Shown here: one piece after another, positions 1-5,896 of the stretch | Layout: every line of letters begins with the position of its first letter | Position numbering within the stretch: the first letter of the stretch is position 1 | Assembly: GCA_015661855.1 (NCBI GenBank) | Contig: DQVH01000125.1 | Coordinates: 1 to 17,686, forward strand | DNA length: 17,686 nucleotides | Reading direction: 5' to 3' | Source of the DNA: Desulfurococcales archaeon | Lineage (GTDB): Archaea; Thermoproteota; Thermoprotei_A; CAZTBM01; SZUA-1508 | Translations under genes and position numbers: made by a program | The notes under the pieces: model-generated | Seen by the model: the letters and a program-made list of their open reading frames with translations, nothing else | Told to the model about the DNA's origin: nothing | Database searches by the model: none

Positions 1-416
1 ACGTTTCAGATAGTGGATTAGCTGAAGTAAAAATACCATATAACCAAATAAACTACGCTAAGAAGATTACTATCGAACTACACTATAAACCCTACGGGCC
101 TATACCACTATTAAGTAATATCTCAATACCTGTAGAGAGAGCATACATTAAAATATTACATCTTAATGCTAGTAGGTCAACAGTAAAGGTTAGAGTACAG
201 TATTGTAGTTTACTTGGCCAACCACTATATGCTATACACTATGCATTACTGGATGGTGTAGTTGTAGCTAAGGCTTACGGCTACATAGTCGAATTCACAA
301 TTCCAATAGAGGGTGGAAGACATCTAGTAATTACAGCTATACCATGTGGTGAACTTGATAAAATAATACTGTATGGTGATCTCTCAACTAGAGTAGTTTA
401 TGCGAGGATAGATTAA
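1..416 (+). CDS. 3' end of an exported or membrane-anchored beta-rich protein (5' truncated)
   Basis: An open frame beginning at base 3 runs without a stop from the window edge to TAA at 414-416, giving the last 137 residues of a protein whose start lies outside the window. The visible part has alternating hydrophobic and polar residues typical of extracellular beta-sandwich domains, with two Cys (in VQYCSL and AIPCGEL) and no membrane helix near its end. The next gene starts only 3 bases after the stop, so it belongs to the same transcript as the six small membrane-anchored proteins that follow. I do not recognise the family. A surface or pilus-associated protein is an inference from the neighbours only. 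Confidence 0.7.
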   Translation, partial: VSDSGLAEVKIPYNQINYAKKITIELHYKPYGPIPLLSNISIPVERAYIKILHLNASRSTVKVRVQYCSLLGQPLYAIHYALLDGVVVAKAYGYIVEFTIPIEGGRHLVITAIPCGELDKIILYGDLSTRVVYARID

Positions 417-419
417 ACT

Positions 420-1091
420 ATGAATGCACATGCTACTACAATAATATTATTAGTTCTTGCAACATCTATTAGTCTACTACAAGCATACTCTTATACTCAA
501 ACACTACTATTCAACTCTATAGAGTTGAATAGCGAAATACTATATGATTATGGGTTAAAACTAGTTAACTCTGTTAGGTATAGTCTTATCCATGGAGGAT
601 GTAAACTTACAATACATAGGGACATTACATTATCTACCTACAACTCAATAGTATTATTTGAAATCGTATTTGGTGAAACAACTATAGCAGTATATGAGGT
701 TAAGTATACTTCCCTCATTGTAGCAGGTAGGTATCAAAGTGTGGGCGATGTTACAGTTGATGTATGTGTTAACTCAGATTTTACAGTTAACCATGGTAGA
801 TACTATACTGTAATTTCACCGTTTATAAGAATAGACTATACTTATACAGGCACCAACACTATCCTCCTAAGTATAGTTATGCCCGTATTTAAGGTTAAAG
901 GTTGTAGTTGGGGGTCTACTCTTAAACTAAGTGTTAGAGAGAACGTATTAGAAGATAGCATGTTTGTTGATAGAGATACTATTCTTAAAGTATTAGTTAA
1001 TGGAGCACTTGCTCTCAAACTTAATGTGAGTAAAAATACAATTATCCATTACCGTATTCAGATACCGAAAGTGATAATACTACGTATTTAG
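420..1091 (+). CDS. Small membrane-anchored exported protein, pilin-like cluster member 1
   Basis: A 223-residue protein with one N-terminal hydrophobic helix (about residues 6-22, IILLVLATSISLLQAY) and then a long beta-rich region with three Cys (in GGCKL, DVCVN and KGCSW). The N-terminus is short and uncharged, so a classical class III (pilin) signal is not evident. The helix could be an uncleaved anchor or a signal peptide. The ATG lies 3 bases after the previous stop and no Shine-Dalgarno sequence is visible, which fits translational coupling. It is first of six consecutive genes of the same build. I do not recognise the family; a minor pilin or pseudopilin role is inferred from architecture and context. 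Confidence 0.7.
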   Translation: MNAHATTIILLVLATSISLLQAYSYTQTLLFNSIELNSEILYDYGLKLVNSVRYSLIHGGCKLTIHRDITLSTYNSIVLFEIVFGETTIAVYEVKYTSLIVAGRYQSVGDVTVDVCVNSDFTVNHGRYYTVISPFIRIDYTYTGTNTILLSIVMPVFKVKGCSWGSTLKLSVRENVLEDSMFVDRDTILKVLVNGALALKLNVSKNTIIHYRIQIPKVIILRI

Positions 1092-1101
1092 GTGTTGTAT
1101 A

Positions 1102-1494
1102 ATGCATGAAGCTTATAGTGAAGTTCTAATCTTACTTACACTAATACTACTATTTTCACTACTAGCAAACACTACTTCAACAATAATATTCAGTATTGAG
1201 AAAGTATACTCAAGCATAGTGTTAATGATGGTATCTAGCTATCTAGAATACATTATCAACTACTGCTATCTCGAGGGAACACTCTACTCTAAAAATGGTA
1301 TCGAGTATGTAGTAATGCTACCTAGTGAAGTAAGGATTGTAAGTAGTAATGAAACGTCAATTACAGTACTTTACAAGTGTCTATCGTATACTTTAAACTT
1401 TAAATTTAATGTGTATGCTAGAGCACAAGGCCCCATAGTTATAGTGGAGTTTACAGGAAACAGAGTAGTCGTTACAGGTAACAAGTTTAGTTAG
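1102..1494 (+). CDS. Small membrane-anchored exported protein, pilin-like cluster member 2
   Basis: A 130-residue protein. The N-terminus is short (MHEAYSE), followed by a very hydrophobic helix at about residues 8-22 (VLILLTLILLFSLLA) and a beta-rich domain with two Cys (in NYCYL and YKCLS). The Glu shortly before the hydrophobic core resembles the acidic residue near the start of mature pilins, but no clear cleavage motif can be seen. A GGTG ribosome binding site (1091-1094) sits 7 bases before the ATG and overlaps the previous stop. The stop TAG at 1492-1494 overlaps the next start by one base (TAGTG). Not a recognised family; a pilin-like subunit is an inference. Confidence 0.7.
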   Translation: MHEAYSEVLILLTLILLFSLLANTTSTIIFSIEKVYSSIVLMMVSSYLEYIINYCYLEGTLYSKNGIEYVVMLPSEVRIVSSNETSITVLYKCLSYTLNFKFNVYARAQGPIVIVEFTGNRVVVTGNKFS

Positions 1495-1943
1495 TGCTCT
1501 TTAAATACCCTCTAGTAGCTACTATGGGGTATTCTGTGAAGCAGGCTTTCGAATCAGTAGCAGCTACAGCAATATTCATTACAGTACTGAGTATACTATT
1601 GAACCATATACTCTCGTTAGTTTCGTACACTTTAACCTTAAATACTTTAGAGTATGAAGGTTTACAGCAATGTATCAAAGTTATTAACTTAATTAGAGAG
1701 AATGGTGTAAGCTGTAAAAAATGGAATAACTGGTATAAATCTTTGAATAACAGTAGTGTACTAGATAATAATGGTAGTACCTTTATAGTATACATTGAAA
1801 TGTTTAAGTTATCCCCTAACCCACAAACCATATGGAGTATTACATTGGGTGATTCTCATAAACGTGAGCACCTCCACATAGTCTTCTACACAGTTATAGT
1901 TTTAGATGATGGGTCAATGGTGAAAATAGTATGTTTAAACTGA
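1494..1943 (+). CDS. Small pilin-like membrane protein, cluster member 3
   Basis: A 149-residue protein if the GTG at 1494 is used. That start overlaps the previous stop by one base, suggesting coupling. An in-frame ATG at 1524 would give 139 residues starting MGYSVKQAFES and would place the hydrophobic helix closer to the N-terminus, which is more pilin-like. The segment KQAFESVAATAIFITVLSIL (about residues 16-35) has a Glu-Ser pair directly before the hydrophobic stretch. The same pattern (LESIIAVTII) occurs in the next gene. The rest is a short, mostly polar domain with three Cys (in QQCIK, VSCKK and the C-terminal VCLN). The 3' end overlaps the next gene by 13 bases. The start codon is uncertain. 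Confidence 0.65.
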   Translation: MLFKYPLVATMGYSVKQAFESVAATAIFITVLSILLNHILSLVSYTLTLNTLEYEGLQQCIKVINLIRENGVSCKKWNNWYKSLNNSSVLDNNGSTFIVYIEMFKLSPNPQTIWSITLGDSHKREHLHIVFYTVIVLDDGSMVKIVCLN

Positions 1944-2362
1944 GAGGTCAAGGTAGAATTTTAGAATCCATAATAGCTGTAACCATAATAGTATTAACAC
2001 TGATTACACTTAGGGGTATTGAGTTAAGTACCACTACTACCTCTATATCTAAAGGTGTACTTAGGGAGTCCCTGGCAAGAATTCTACTAATCCTAGATAC
2101 TTACGGATACATTGATGAATATTTTAAGACAGGTAATCCGATTAGACTCAAGCTAGCTCTAAATAGGTTACTACCAAACATTCAGTACGAACTAGTAGTA
2201 CTTGATGTAGAGCTATCAAGGGTACTATTAAAAATTGGGGAACTAGTGGAGCCACCGTTTATTGAAGAATTCTATCTAAAGAAACCATTATATTATAACG
2301 GTCCGGTTATAGTTAAAATTGCTATTTCATGTAGAGAGAGGGTAGAATATGATGAAACTTAA
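1931..2362 (+). CDS. Pseudopilin-like membrane protein, cluster member 4
   Basis: A 143-residue protein with the most pilin-like N-terminus of the cluster: basic MFKLRGQGR, then LESIIAVTIIVLTLITL as a membrane helix (about 11-28), then a predicted amphipathic helix rich in Leu and a mostly alpha/beta soluble part. The basic start, Gly-rich junction and Glu ahead of the hydrophobic core resemble archaeal class III signal peptides, which are cut by PibD/FlaK-type prepilin peptidases. I cannot place the cut site firmly. The ATG lies inside the previous gene, preceded by a GGTG (1919-1922, 8 bases upstream). The 3' end overlaps the next gene by 14 bases. Confidence 0.7.
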   Translation: MFKLRGQGRILESIIAVTIIVLTLITLRGIELSTTTTSISKGVLRESLARILLILDTYGYIDEYFKTGNPIRLKLALNRLLPNIQYELVVLDVELSRVLLKIGELVEPPFIEEFYLKKPLYYNGPVIVKIAISCRERVEYDET

Positions 2363-3044
2363 GGGGCAAATATTCATAATTTTGGCTCTAGTAGTTTTAG
2401 TATCTACACTTACATTAATACCGGTAGTAACTAGAAACATGATACTCTTAGACGATATAAGATACGACGTTATACTAGACTACAAGTTGGCAGTACTGTT
2501 AATCGATAGTCTAGCCTATACTACAAGTATGAATGGAATGTACAATGCCAATACACTAATTAATGGCGTTAAGGAATTTCTAGAGAACTATTCTAAACTT
2601 ACCCATAAATATTATGGCATAATACTTGATACTAGTAGGGTTACAGTTAACTCCAATATACCTATAGTAATACCGCTAAATAGTACTAAAAGTGTACACA
2701 TTGAAATACTATACTCTGATAATAGGGTATCATTAGGAATACACATTACCATAAACGCTACTTTAACACCAACAATTACTAAATGGGTATACTATGATAT
2801 TCTACTTGTTAGAGTGAACTATACATACCAAGTTAATAGTCTTAAATTTATTGTACCTTTAGTAGAAGCCTACATGGTATTGAATAGAACTATAGTCTAC
2901 GGCTATATCGAGGTGGAGAATGATTATTACATGATATACTTTCCATTACCCAGTTACACTTATCTAAATAGGTGTGGAAGTGCAACTCTACATTTAATTG
3001 ATAGTAGGGGTGTAGTCTTATGGTGTATACTAGATATGGCTTAG
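2349..3044 (+). CDS. Pilin-like membrane protein with KGQ signal, cluster member 5
   Basis: A 231-residue protein. The N-terminus MMKLKGQ is followed by IFIILALVVLVSTLTLIPVV (about 8-27). A Lys-Gly-Gln junction immediately before the hydrophobic helix is the pattern found in many archaeal pilin-like precursors, so cleavage after Gly6 is plausible. The remaining 200 residues are beta-rich with several N-glycosylation-type sequons (for example NYS, NST, NAT, NYT, NRT), consistent with an exported domain. The purine-rich GAGAGAGGG at 2334-2342 serves either ATG at 2349 or ATG at 2352. It overlaps the previous gene by 14 bases and the next by 25 bases. Family not recognised. Confidence 0.7.
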   Translation: MMKLKGQIFIILALVVLVSTLTLIPVVTRNMILLDDIRYDVILDYKLAVLLIDSLAYTTSMNGMYNANTLINGVKEFLENYSKLTHKYYGIILDTSRVTVNSNIPIVIPLNSTKSVHIEILYSDNRVSLGIHITINATLTPTITKWVYYDILLVRVNYTYQVNSLKFIVPLVEAYMVLNRTIVYGYIEVENDYYMIYFPLPSYTYLNRCGSATLHLIDSRGVVLWCILDMA

Positions 3045-3466
3045 TGTTAATACCAGTACTTTTAATAATACTAGTTAATACCTTTCTAGCTATAATAGCA
3101 TACCACTACTATATGAGAATGCAGCAAACTATAGAGTTTAATAGAATTCAATACTACGTAGAGAATACTATCACGCTAATTCATACAGCTATAACAGTAA
3201 AGTATCTTAGTAAAGTGAATGATACACTAGTAATACCATTAAAGATTCCAAATGGTATTATGGTTATTATATGTGGGAATGAAGTAAAATACTATCCAAA
3301 AGTTAAAGTGGATTTACCGGACATAGCAAATATTATCTCAAGCTTAGAGTGTGGACTAGTGAAATACAAATTCAATATTACACAGAGCACTATAATACTA
3401 TCTAAAGGAGACTACATTCTAAGTGTAAGTGGTTACCCCCCGGTAATACACATTAACTCGAAGTAG
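3020..3466 (+). CDS. Small pilin-like membrane protein, cluster member 6
   Basis: A 148-residue protein with MVYTRYG followed by a hydrophobic helix (about 8-28, LVLIPVLLIILVNTFLAIIAY), then a short basic turn and a helix-plus-strand exported domain with two Cys (in IICGN and LECGL). The start lies 25 bases inside the preceding gene, with a strong GGGGTG (3007-3012) 7 bases upstream of the ATG. The overlap and ribosome binding site support translation of this frame. It is the last gene of the operon; the GC-rich element begins about 20 bases after its stop. A pilin or pseudopilin role is inferred from the series of like-built neighbours. Confidence 0.7.
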   Translation: MVYTRYGLVLIPVLLIILVNTFLAIIAYHYYMRMQQTIEFNRIQYYVENTITLIHTAITVKYLSKVNDTLVIPLKIPNGIMVIICGNEVKYYPKVKVDLPDIANIISSLECGLVKYKFNITQSTIILSKGDYILSVSGYPPVIHINSK

Positions 3467-3486
3467 TGTTAGAGTAGAATAATGGT

Positions 3487-3642
3487 ACGGTCAGAACCGG
3501 CCCGACAACCTCATTAGATCGGTGGGGCAGGAGCTAGAGGGCCCAATCATCCCTACTAATTGTCCCCCGCCTGACCGATCAACCCTCATCCTCATCCACA
3601 TACTATGTGTCTCAGGTGACGTGAGACCGGCGGGGGTCAGGT
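3487..3642 (-). ncRNA. Candidate structured non-coding RNA in a GC-rich island
   Basis: About 59% of bases 3489-3641 are G or C by hand count, against an obviously AT-rich surrounding. In hyperthermophile genomes such islands usually mark structured RNAs. Perfect complementary pairs are visible: 3564-3571 with 3629-3636 (CCCCCGCC/GGCGGGGG, 8 bp), 3570-3576 with 3635-3641 (7 bp), 3517-3523 with 3574-3580 (7 bp), and local hairpins at 3610-3628 (6 bp) and 3598-3610 (5 bp). A TATA-like box on the minus strand lies about 25 bases before the right edge of the island, so the minus strand is favoured. I compared it by eye with 5S rRNA, SRP RNA, RNase P RNA, tRNA and C/D box RNA and found no signature motifs. 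On the minus strand an ACA directly follows the 8 bp stem, as in H/ACA guides, but the extra hairpins inside argue against a simple guide RNA. Ends are approximate. Confidence 0.55.
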
Positions 3643-3660
3643 ATAACTGTAGTTGGATTG

Positions 3661-3672
3661 TATTATTTAAGC
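3661..3672 (-). promoter_or_regulatory. TATA-like box for the candidate ncRNA
   Basis: Read on the minus strand this is GCTTAAATAATA, close to the archaeal TATA consensus. Its centre lies about 24-26 bases before the point (about 3641) where the GC-rich self-complementary sequence begins, which is the usual archaeal distance to the transcription start. It falls in the short gap after the stop of the DUF59 gene (3686), so the RNA could be transcribed independently of that gene. Confidence 0.45.
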
Positions 3673-3685
3673 TTTACATTCTAGC

Positions 3686-3979
3686 TTATGTTAGCTTAAA
3701 TATTTTCTTAAGCATCTCTGGTATACCAAAACCTACAACTTTTACTCTAGCTTCTTTAACACCATTAACTGTTTCAGCAGCTCTCTTAGTCTGGAATACT
3801 AGCCAATCGGAGAGAGGGCAGAATGGTGATGTTAGCATTAAATCTATTTCAACTATACCATCACCTACAACTCTAATGTCCTTAATGAAGCCTGCTGAAA
3901 CAATATCAACACCTAACTCCGGATCTATAACCTTTTTAAGAGCCTCCTTTACTCTATCCACTATCTCTCTACTAGACAT
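3686..3979 (-). CDS. MIP18/DUF59 family protein (Fe-S cluster assembly, SufT/PaaD-like)
   Basis: A 97-residue single-domain protein. The family acts in maturation of iron-sulfur proteins (SufT, the PaaD N-terminus and eukaryotic MIP18/CIAO2 are relatives). The signature is clear: KVIDPELGVDIVSAGFI at residues 16-32 and LTSPFCP at residues 49-55, with the conserved Cys54 thought to be functional in the family. Its length matches the stand-alone domain. The start is supported by a GGAGG (complement of 3989-3993) 9 bases before the ATG and by a TATA-like stretch around 4012-4022. It stands alone on the minus strand, with the candidate ncRNA just downstream. Its precise client proteins cannot be told from the sequence. 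Confidence 0.9.
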   Translation of the reverse strand: MSSREIVDRVKEALKKVIDPELGVDIVSAGFIKDIRVVGDGIVEIDLMLTSPFCPLSDWLVFQTKRAAETVNGVKEARVKVVGFGIPEMLKKIFKLT

Positions 3980-4011
3980 AAACTTTAACCTCCACTTTGA
4001 CTTAAACTATT

Positions 4012-4022
4012 AAACTTTAAAA
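4012..4022 (-). promoter_or_regulatory. TATA-like box upstream of the DUF59 gene
   Basis: On the minus strand the stretch reads TTTTAAAGTTT. It lies about 20-30 bases before a short leader that carries the GGAGG ribosome binding site of the DUF59 gene. The position suggests a transcription start near 3990 and a leader of about 10 bases. Confidence 0.4.
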
Positions 4023-4113
4023 TGTTTACTCTCAGCTAAAACTTTGTATGATTCTACGTTGCACAATCAAATTAATAAGGTAGTTTTAAAGATTTAACCA
4101 TTGGTGTAGATGT

Positions 4114-4365
4114 TTGGTTCTATACTGGAAACGCTGTAGTATATGTGGAAGATATGAACCCATAGATGCATGTAGTATGCATCCAAGTGTAAATGTGTGT
4201 CCATGGTGCTGTATACTGTGTAGTGAGAGGAGTAACTGCTCTAAACCTACATGGTTTACTGAGGTTAAAGTGATAGAGGCCAAAGAGGTTGAGGTTAAGG
4301 AGAGAATTGAGAGGGAGAAGCGTATTAGAACTCTACTTGAAGAGTTAATGAGTAAATTAGAATAA
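4114..4365 (+). CDS. Small Cys-rich (zinc-ribbon-like) protein with C-terminal coiled coil
   Basis: An 83-residue protein with eight Cys in its first 42 residues, including CSIC (C8, C11) and a dense CPWCCILC cluster (C28, C31, C32, C35), plus a His. This suggests one or two structural zinc sites. The last 35 residues are a highly charged Glu/Lys/Arg/Leu helix (EVEVKERIEREKRIR...), a probable coiled coil. An in-frame stop at 4087-4089 and the absence of ATG or GTG after it leave TTG at 4114 as the start; a GGTG at 4103-4106 is correctly spaced (7 bases). It sits tail to tail with PCNA, with the two stops about 10 bases apart. I do not recognise the family; a nucleic-acid or protein adaptor role would be a guess. 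Confidence 0.7.
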   Translation: MVLYWKRCSICGRYEPIDACSMHPSVNVCPWCCILCSERSNCSKPTWFTEVKVIEAKEVEVKERIEREKRIRTLLEELMSKLE

Positions 4366-4374
4366 TAAGGTGTA

Positions 4375-5130
4375 CTATTTAGCTCTTGGAGCAACCCAGT
4401 AGGTTAATATTCCCCCACCAGGCATATCAAACTCTATTTTAGCTGGCATATTATCGCCATACTCTAGAGTTAACGTGTTAGCAGCCATTGCAGCCTTTAA
4501 TGTTGCCTCTAAAAGTTCAATACTATAGGTTGATCTAACCTCATCCTTTTTAACTATAAGTGATATGAGTGGTTTATCTAACTCCATAATACATCTATAG
4601 ATCTTCTGTTGAGTTTCAGTTACGGCTATAAACTTATCCTTTGTAGTAATAAACTCTATCTCGTCACCAACCATTTTTGCATCCCTCACTATATTCTTAA
4701 AGTCTGATGCAAGCATCCTTATGGTTGCTGATAACTCTATTTTTGGTTCACTAAGTTTCTCAATAGAGCCTTCTCTCAACTGAACATTAAAAGTCCTTAT
4801 AACACCAGTTTTTTTATCTCTAAATATTATTCTAAGTCTTTTAAGCTCTCTCTCCAAAGTTAACTCTAAGATGTCGTTTCGTGTACCCCTCTTTACAACC
4901 CTATTAAACTCATCACTACTAACTAGGAATCCCTCTTCACCATCACACTCATACTCATCAAATGCTGTTGCTGGTAGTGTAAGTGATATCATTGTAGTTT
5001 TATCTGGACTTAACGTTCTAACAATAATTCCCTCAGGTGTTGCAAGGAATGGTATTATATCAGCTACTTTAACAAGTGTTTGAGCAATATACTTAAACTT
5101 TGAGGTAGCTGAGTATACAGCCCTAAACAC
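4375..5130 (-). CDS. pcn: DNA polymerase sliding clamp (PCNA)
   Basis: Proliferating cell nuclear antigen, the ring-shaped clamp that tethers replicative polymerase, FEN1, ligase and other PIP-box proteins to DNA. The protein has 251 residues, normal for an archaeal PCNA, and starts with MFRAVYSATSKFKYI. It continues through the N-terminal domain, an interdomain connector at about 117-131, and a C-terminal domain ending near YWVAPRAK. I chose GTG at 5130 rather than the GTG at 5160. The clamp's usual N-terminus begins here, a GGTGGT site (complement of 5140-5145) is 9 bases upstream, and the likely transcription start near 5145 lies inside the longer version. Crenarchaea often carry two or three PCNA paralogues, and which one this is cannot be told here. 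Confidence 0.95.
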   Translation of the reverse strand: MFRAVYSATSKFKYIAQTLVKVADIIPFLATPEGIIVRTLSPDKTTMISLTLPATAFDEYECDGEEGFLVSSDEFNRVVKRGTRNDILELTLERELKRLRIIFRDKKTGVIRTFNVQLREGSIEKLSEPKIELSATIRMLASDFKNIVRDAKMVGDEIEFITTKDKFIAVTETQQKIYRCIMELDKPLISLIVKKDEVRSTYSIELLEATLKAAMAANTLTLEYGDNMPAKIEFDMPGGGILTYWVAPRAK

Positions 5131-5168
5131 CAAACATATACCACCATAATTATACTGCACTACTAAAC

Positions 5169-5177
5169 CTTAAATAG
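5169..5177 (-). promoter_or_regulatory. TATA-like box of the PCNA gene
   Basis: The minus strand reads CTATTTAAG, followed after about 25 bases by the expected transcription start near 5145 and then the GGTGGT ribosome binding site. This implies a leader of about 15 bases and supports the GTG start at 5130. The opposite gene has its own TATA-like box at 5218-5228, so this is a compact divergent promoter region. Confidence 0.5.
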
Positions 5178-5217
5178 TTATAGTTAACAATAGCCTCTCC
5201 ATATGGTTAAAAGGGTA

Positions 5218-5228
5218 TAGTTTAAAGT
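5218..5228 (+). promoter_or_regulatory. TATA-like box of the gene divergent from PCNA
   Basis: TAGTTTAAAGT lies about 25-30 bases before the GGTGGT at 5253-5258. This fits an archaeal promoter with a very short leader. Confidence 0.4.
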
Positions 5229-5266
5229 GTTACACTCTAATCTACAATAGTAGGTGGTATATGTTA

Positions 5267-5638
5267 ATGGAGCTTCTAGTTAGAGAGGATATGGCTAAAT
5301 ACCTTCACGTAAGATTAAGTGTAGATGAGGCATTAAAACTACTCAACATATTAACCGATATATATGGTAGAGAGGTTAAGGATGTTAAAGAGGCTAAGAG
5401 GATAATCGAAAATTTCGATGTATTTTTTGATGTAGCTAGGAAGAAGTTTAAAAGCTACCTCGTAATACCCCATGATGTTAGTGATATGATTAGAGGGGAA
5501 GTAATAGTAGATAAAGTTAGGCTTGTAAAGGAGGATAATAGAAAAATAGTGGAACTAGTATTTGATAGGAGAGTTAATAGGGAACTTATACTCGAAAGTA
5601 TTAAACGCTTAGGTTATACACCCAAAATTGTAAAGTAG
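5267..5638 (+). CDS. Conserved-looking hypothetical protein divergent from PCNA
   Basis: A 123-residue soluble, charged alpha/beta protein beginning MELLVREDMAKYLHVRLS. It has an apparent helical first half (VDEALKLLNILTDIYG, VKEAKRIIENFDVFFDVARKKF) and a strand-rich second half ending in a Lys-rich tail. There is no membrane segment, Cys or recognised catalytic motif. I prefer the second ATG (5267): the GGTGGT at 5253-5258 is 8 bases before it but only 2 bases before the ATG at 5261. Divergent arrangement with PCNA and proximity to Rpo13 might suggest an information-processing role, but nothing in the sequence itself shows a function. Confidence 0.75.
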   Translation: MELLVREDMAKYLHVRLSVDEALKLLNILTDIYGREVKDVKEAKRIIENFDVFFDVARKKFKSYLVIPHDVSDMIRGEVIVDKVRLVKEDNRKIVELVFDRRVNRELILESIKRLGYTPKIVK

Positions 5639-5644
5639 ATATAG

Positions 5645-5896
5645 CTACTTCCTCCTCCTACGTTTAACTGTTTTAGTAACACGTTTAACTCTACGTAGAG
5701 TTTCTACTTTTATCTCTCCCTTTAATAGTTTATCCCATACTTCAGTTGCTTTAAGAAATTCCTCAATATCGTGAATTGAGAACTCTCCCTCCTCAATCTC
5801 TTCTTCGGCTTCCTCACTTGTAGCTTCTTCTCCTTTCTCCTCTTTACCTATCTCCTCTTCACTATCAAGTATCTCAACCGTGTCAGGCTTAGACAT
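5645..5896 (-). CDS. rpo13: DNA-directed RNA polymerase subunit Rpo13
   Basis: An 83-residue protein with a very acidic N-terminal third (residues 8-38, Glu-rich), a conserved helical core (FSIHDIEEFLKATEVWDKLL at 39-58, then KGEIKVETLRR), and a strongly basic tail (RVKRVTKTVKRRRRK). From memory, the Sulfolobus Rpo13 core reads SIQDIELL...TEIWDNLLNGKI, and the match over this core is clear. Rpo13 is an archaeal-only RNA polymerase subunit known from crenarchaea. Its helix-turn-helix core docks near the clamp and its basic tail can contact downstream DNA. The ATG has GTGAT, complementary to the 16S rRNA end, a few bases upstream. The tail is shorter than in Sulfolobus. Confidence 0.85.
   Translation of the reverse strand: MSKPDTVEILDSEEEIGKEEKGEEATSEEAEEEIEEGEFSIHDIEEFLKATEVWDKLLKGEIKVETLRRVKRVTKTVKRRRRK

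Noticed and set aside
1487..1831. Minus-strand open frame inside the pilin-like cluster
   Set aside because: It is antisense to the third cluster gene, which has coupled starts and a membrane helix consistent with its neighbours.
3489..3641. SRP RNA, RNase P RNA or 5S rRNA identity for the GC-rich island
   Set aside because: The island is too short for SRP or RNase P RNA, and the hallmark sequences (SRP helix 8 loop, RNase P GGAAAGUCC-type core, 5S loop sequences) are absent on both strands.
3522..4013. Plus-strand open frame covering the GC-rich island and the DUF59 gene
   Set aside because: It runs antisense over the clearly recognisable DUF59 protein and through the self-complementary island; its translation has no family features and no ribosome binding site supports it.
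4086..4394. Minus-strand frame opposite the Cys-rich protein
   Set aside because: It overlaps the PCNA 3' end and mirrors the Cys-rich gene; the plus-strand frame has the meaningful motifs and ribosome binding site.
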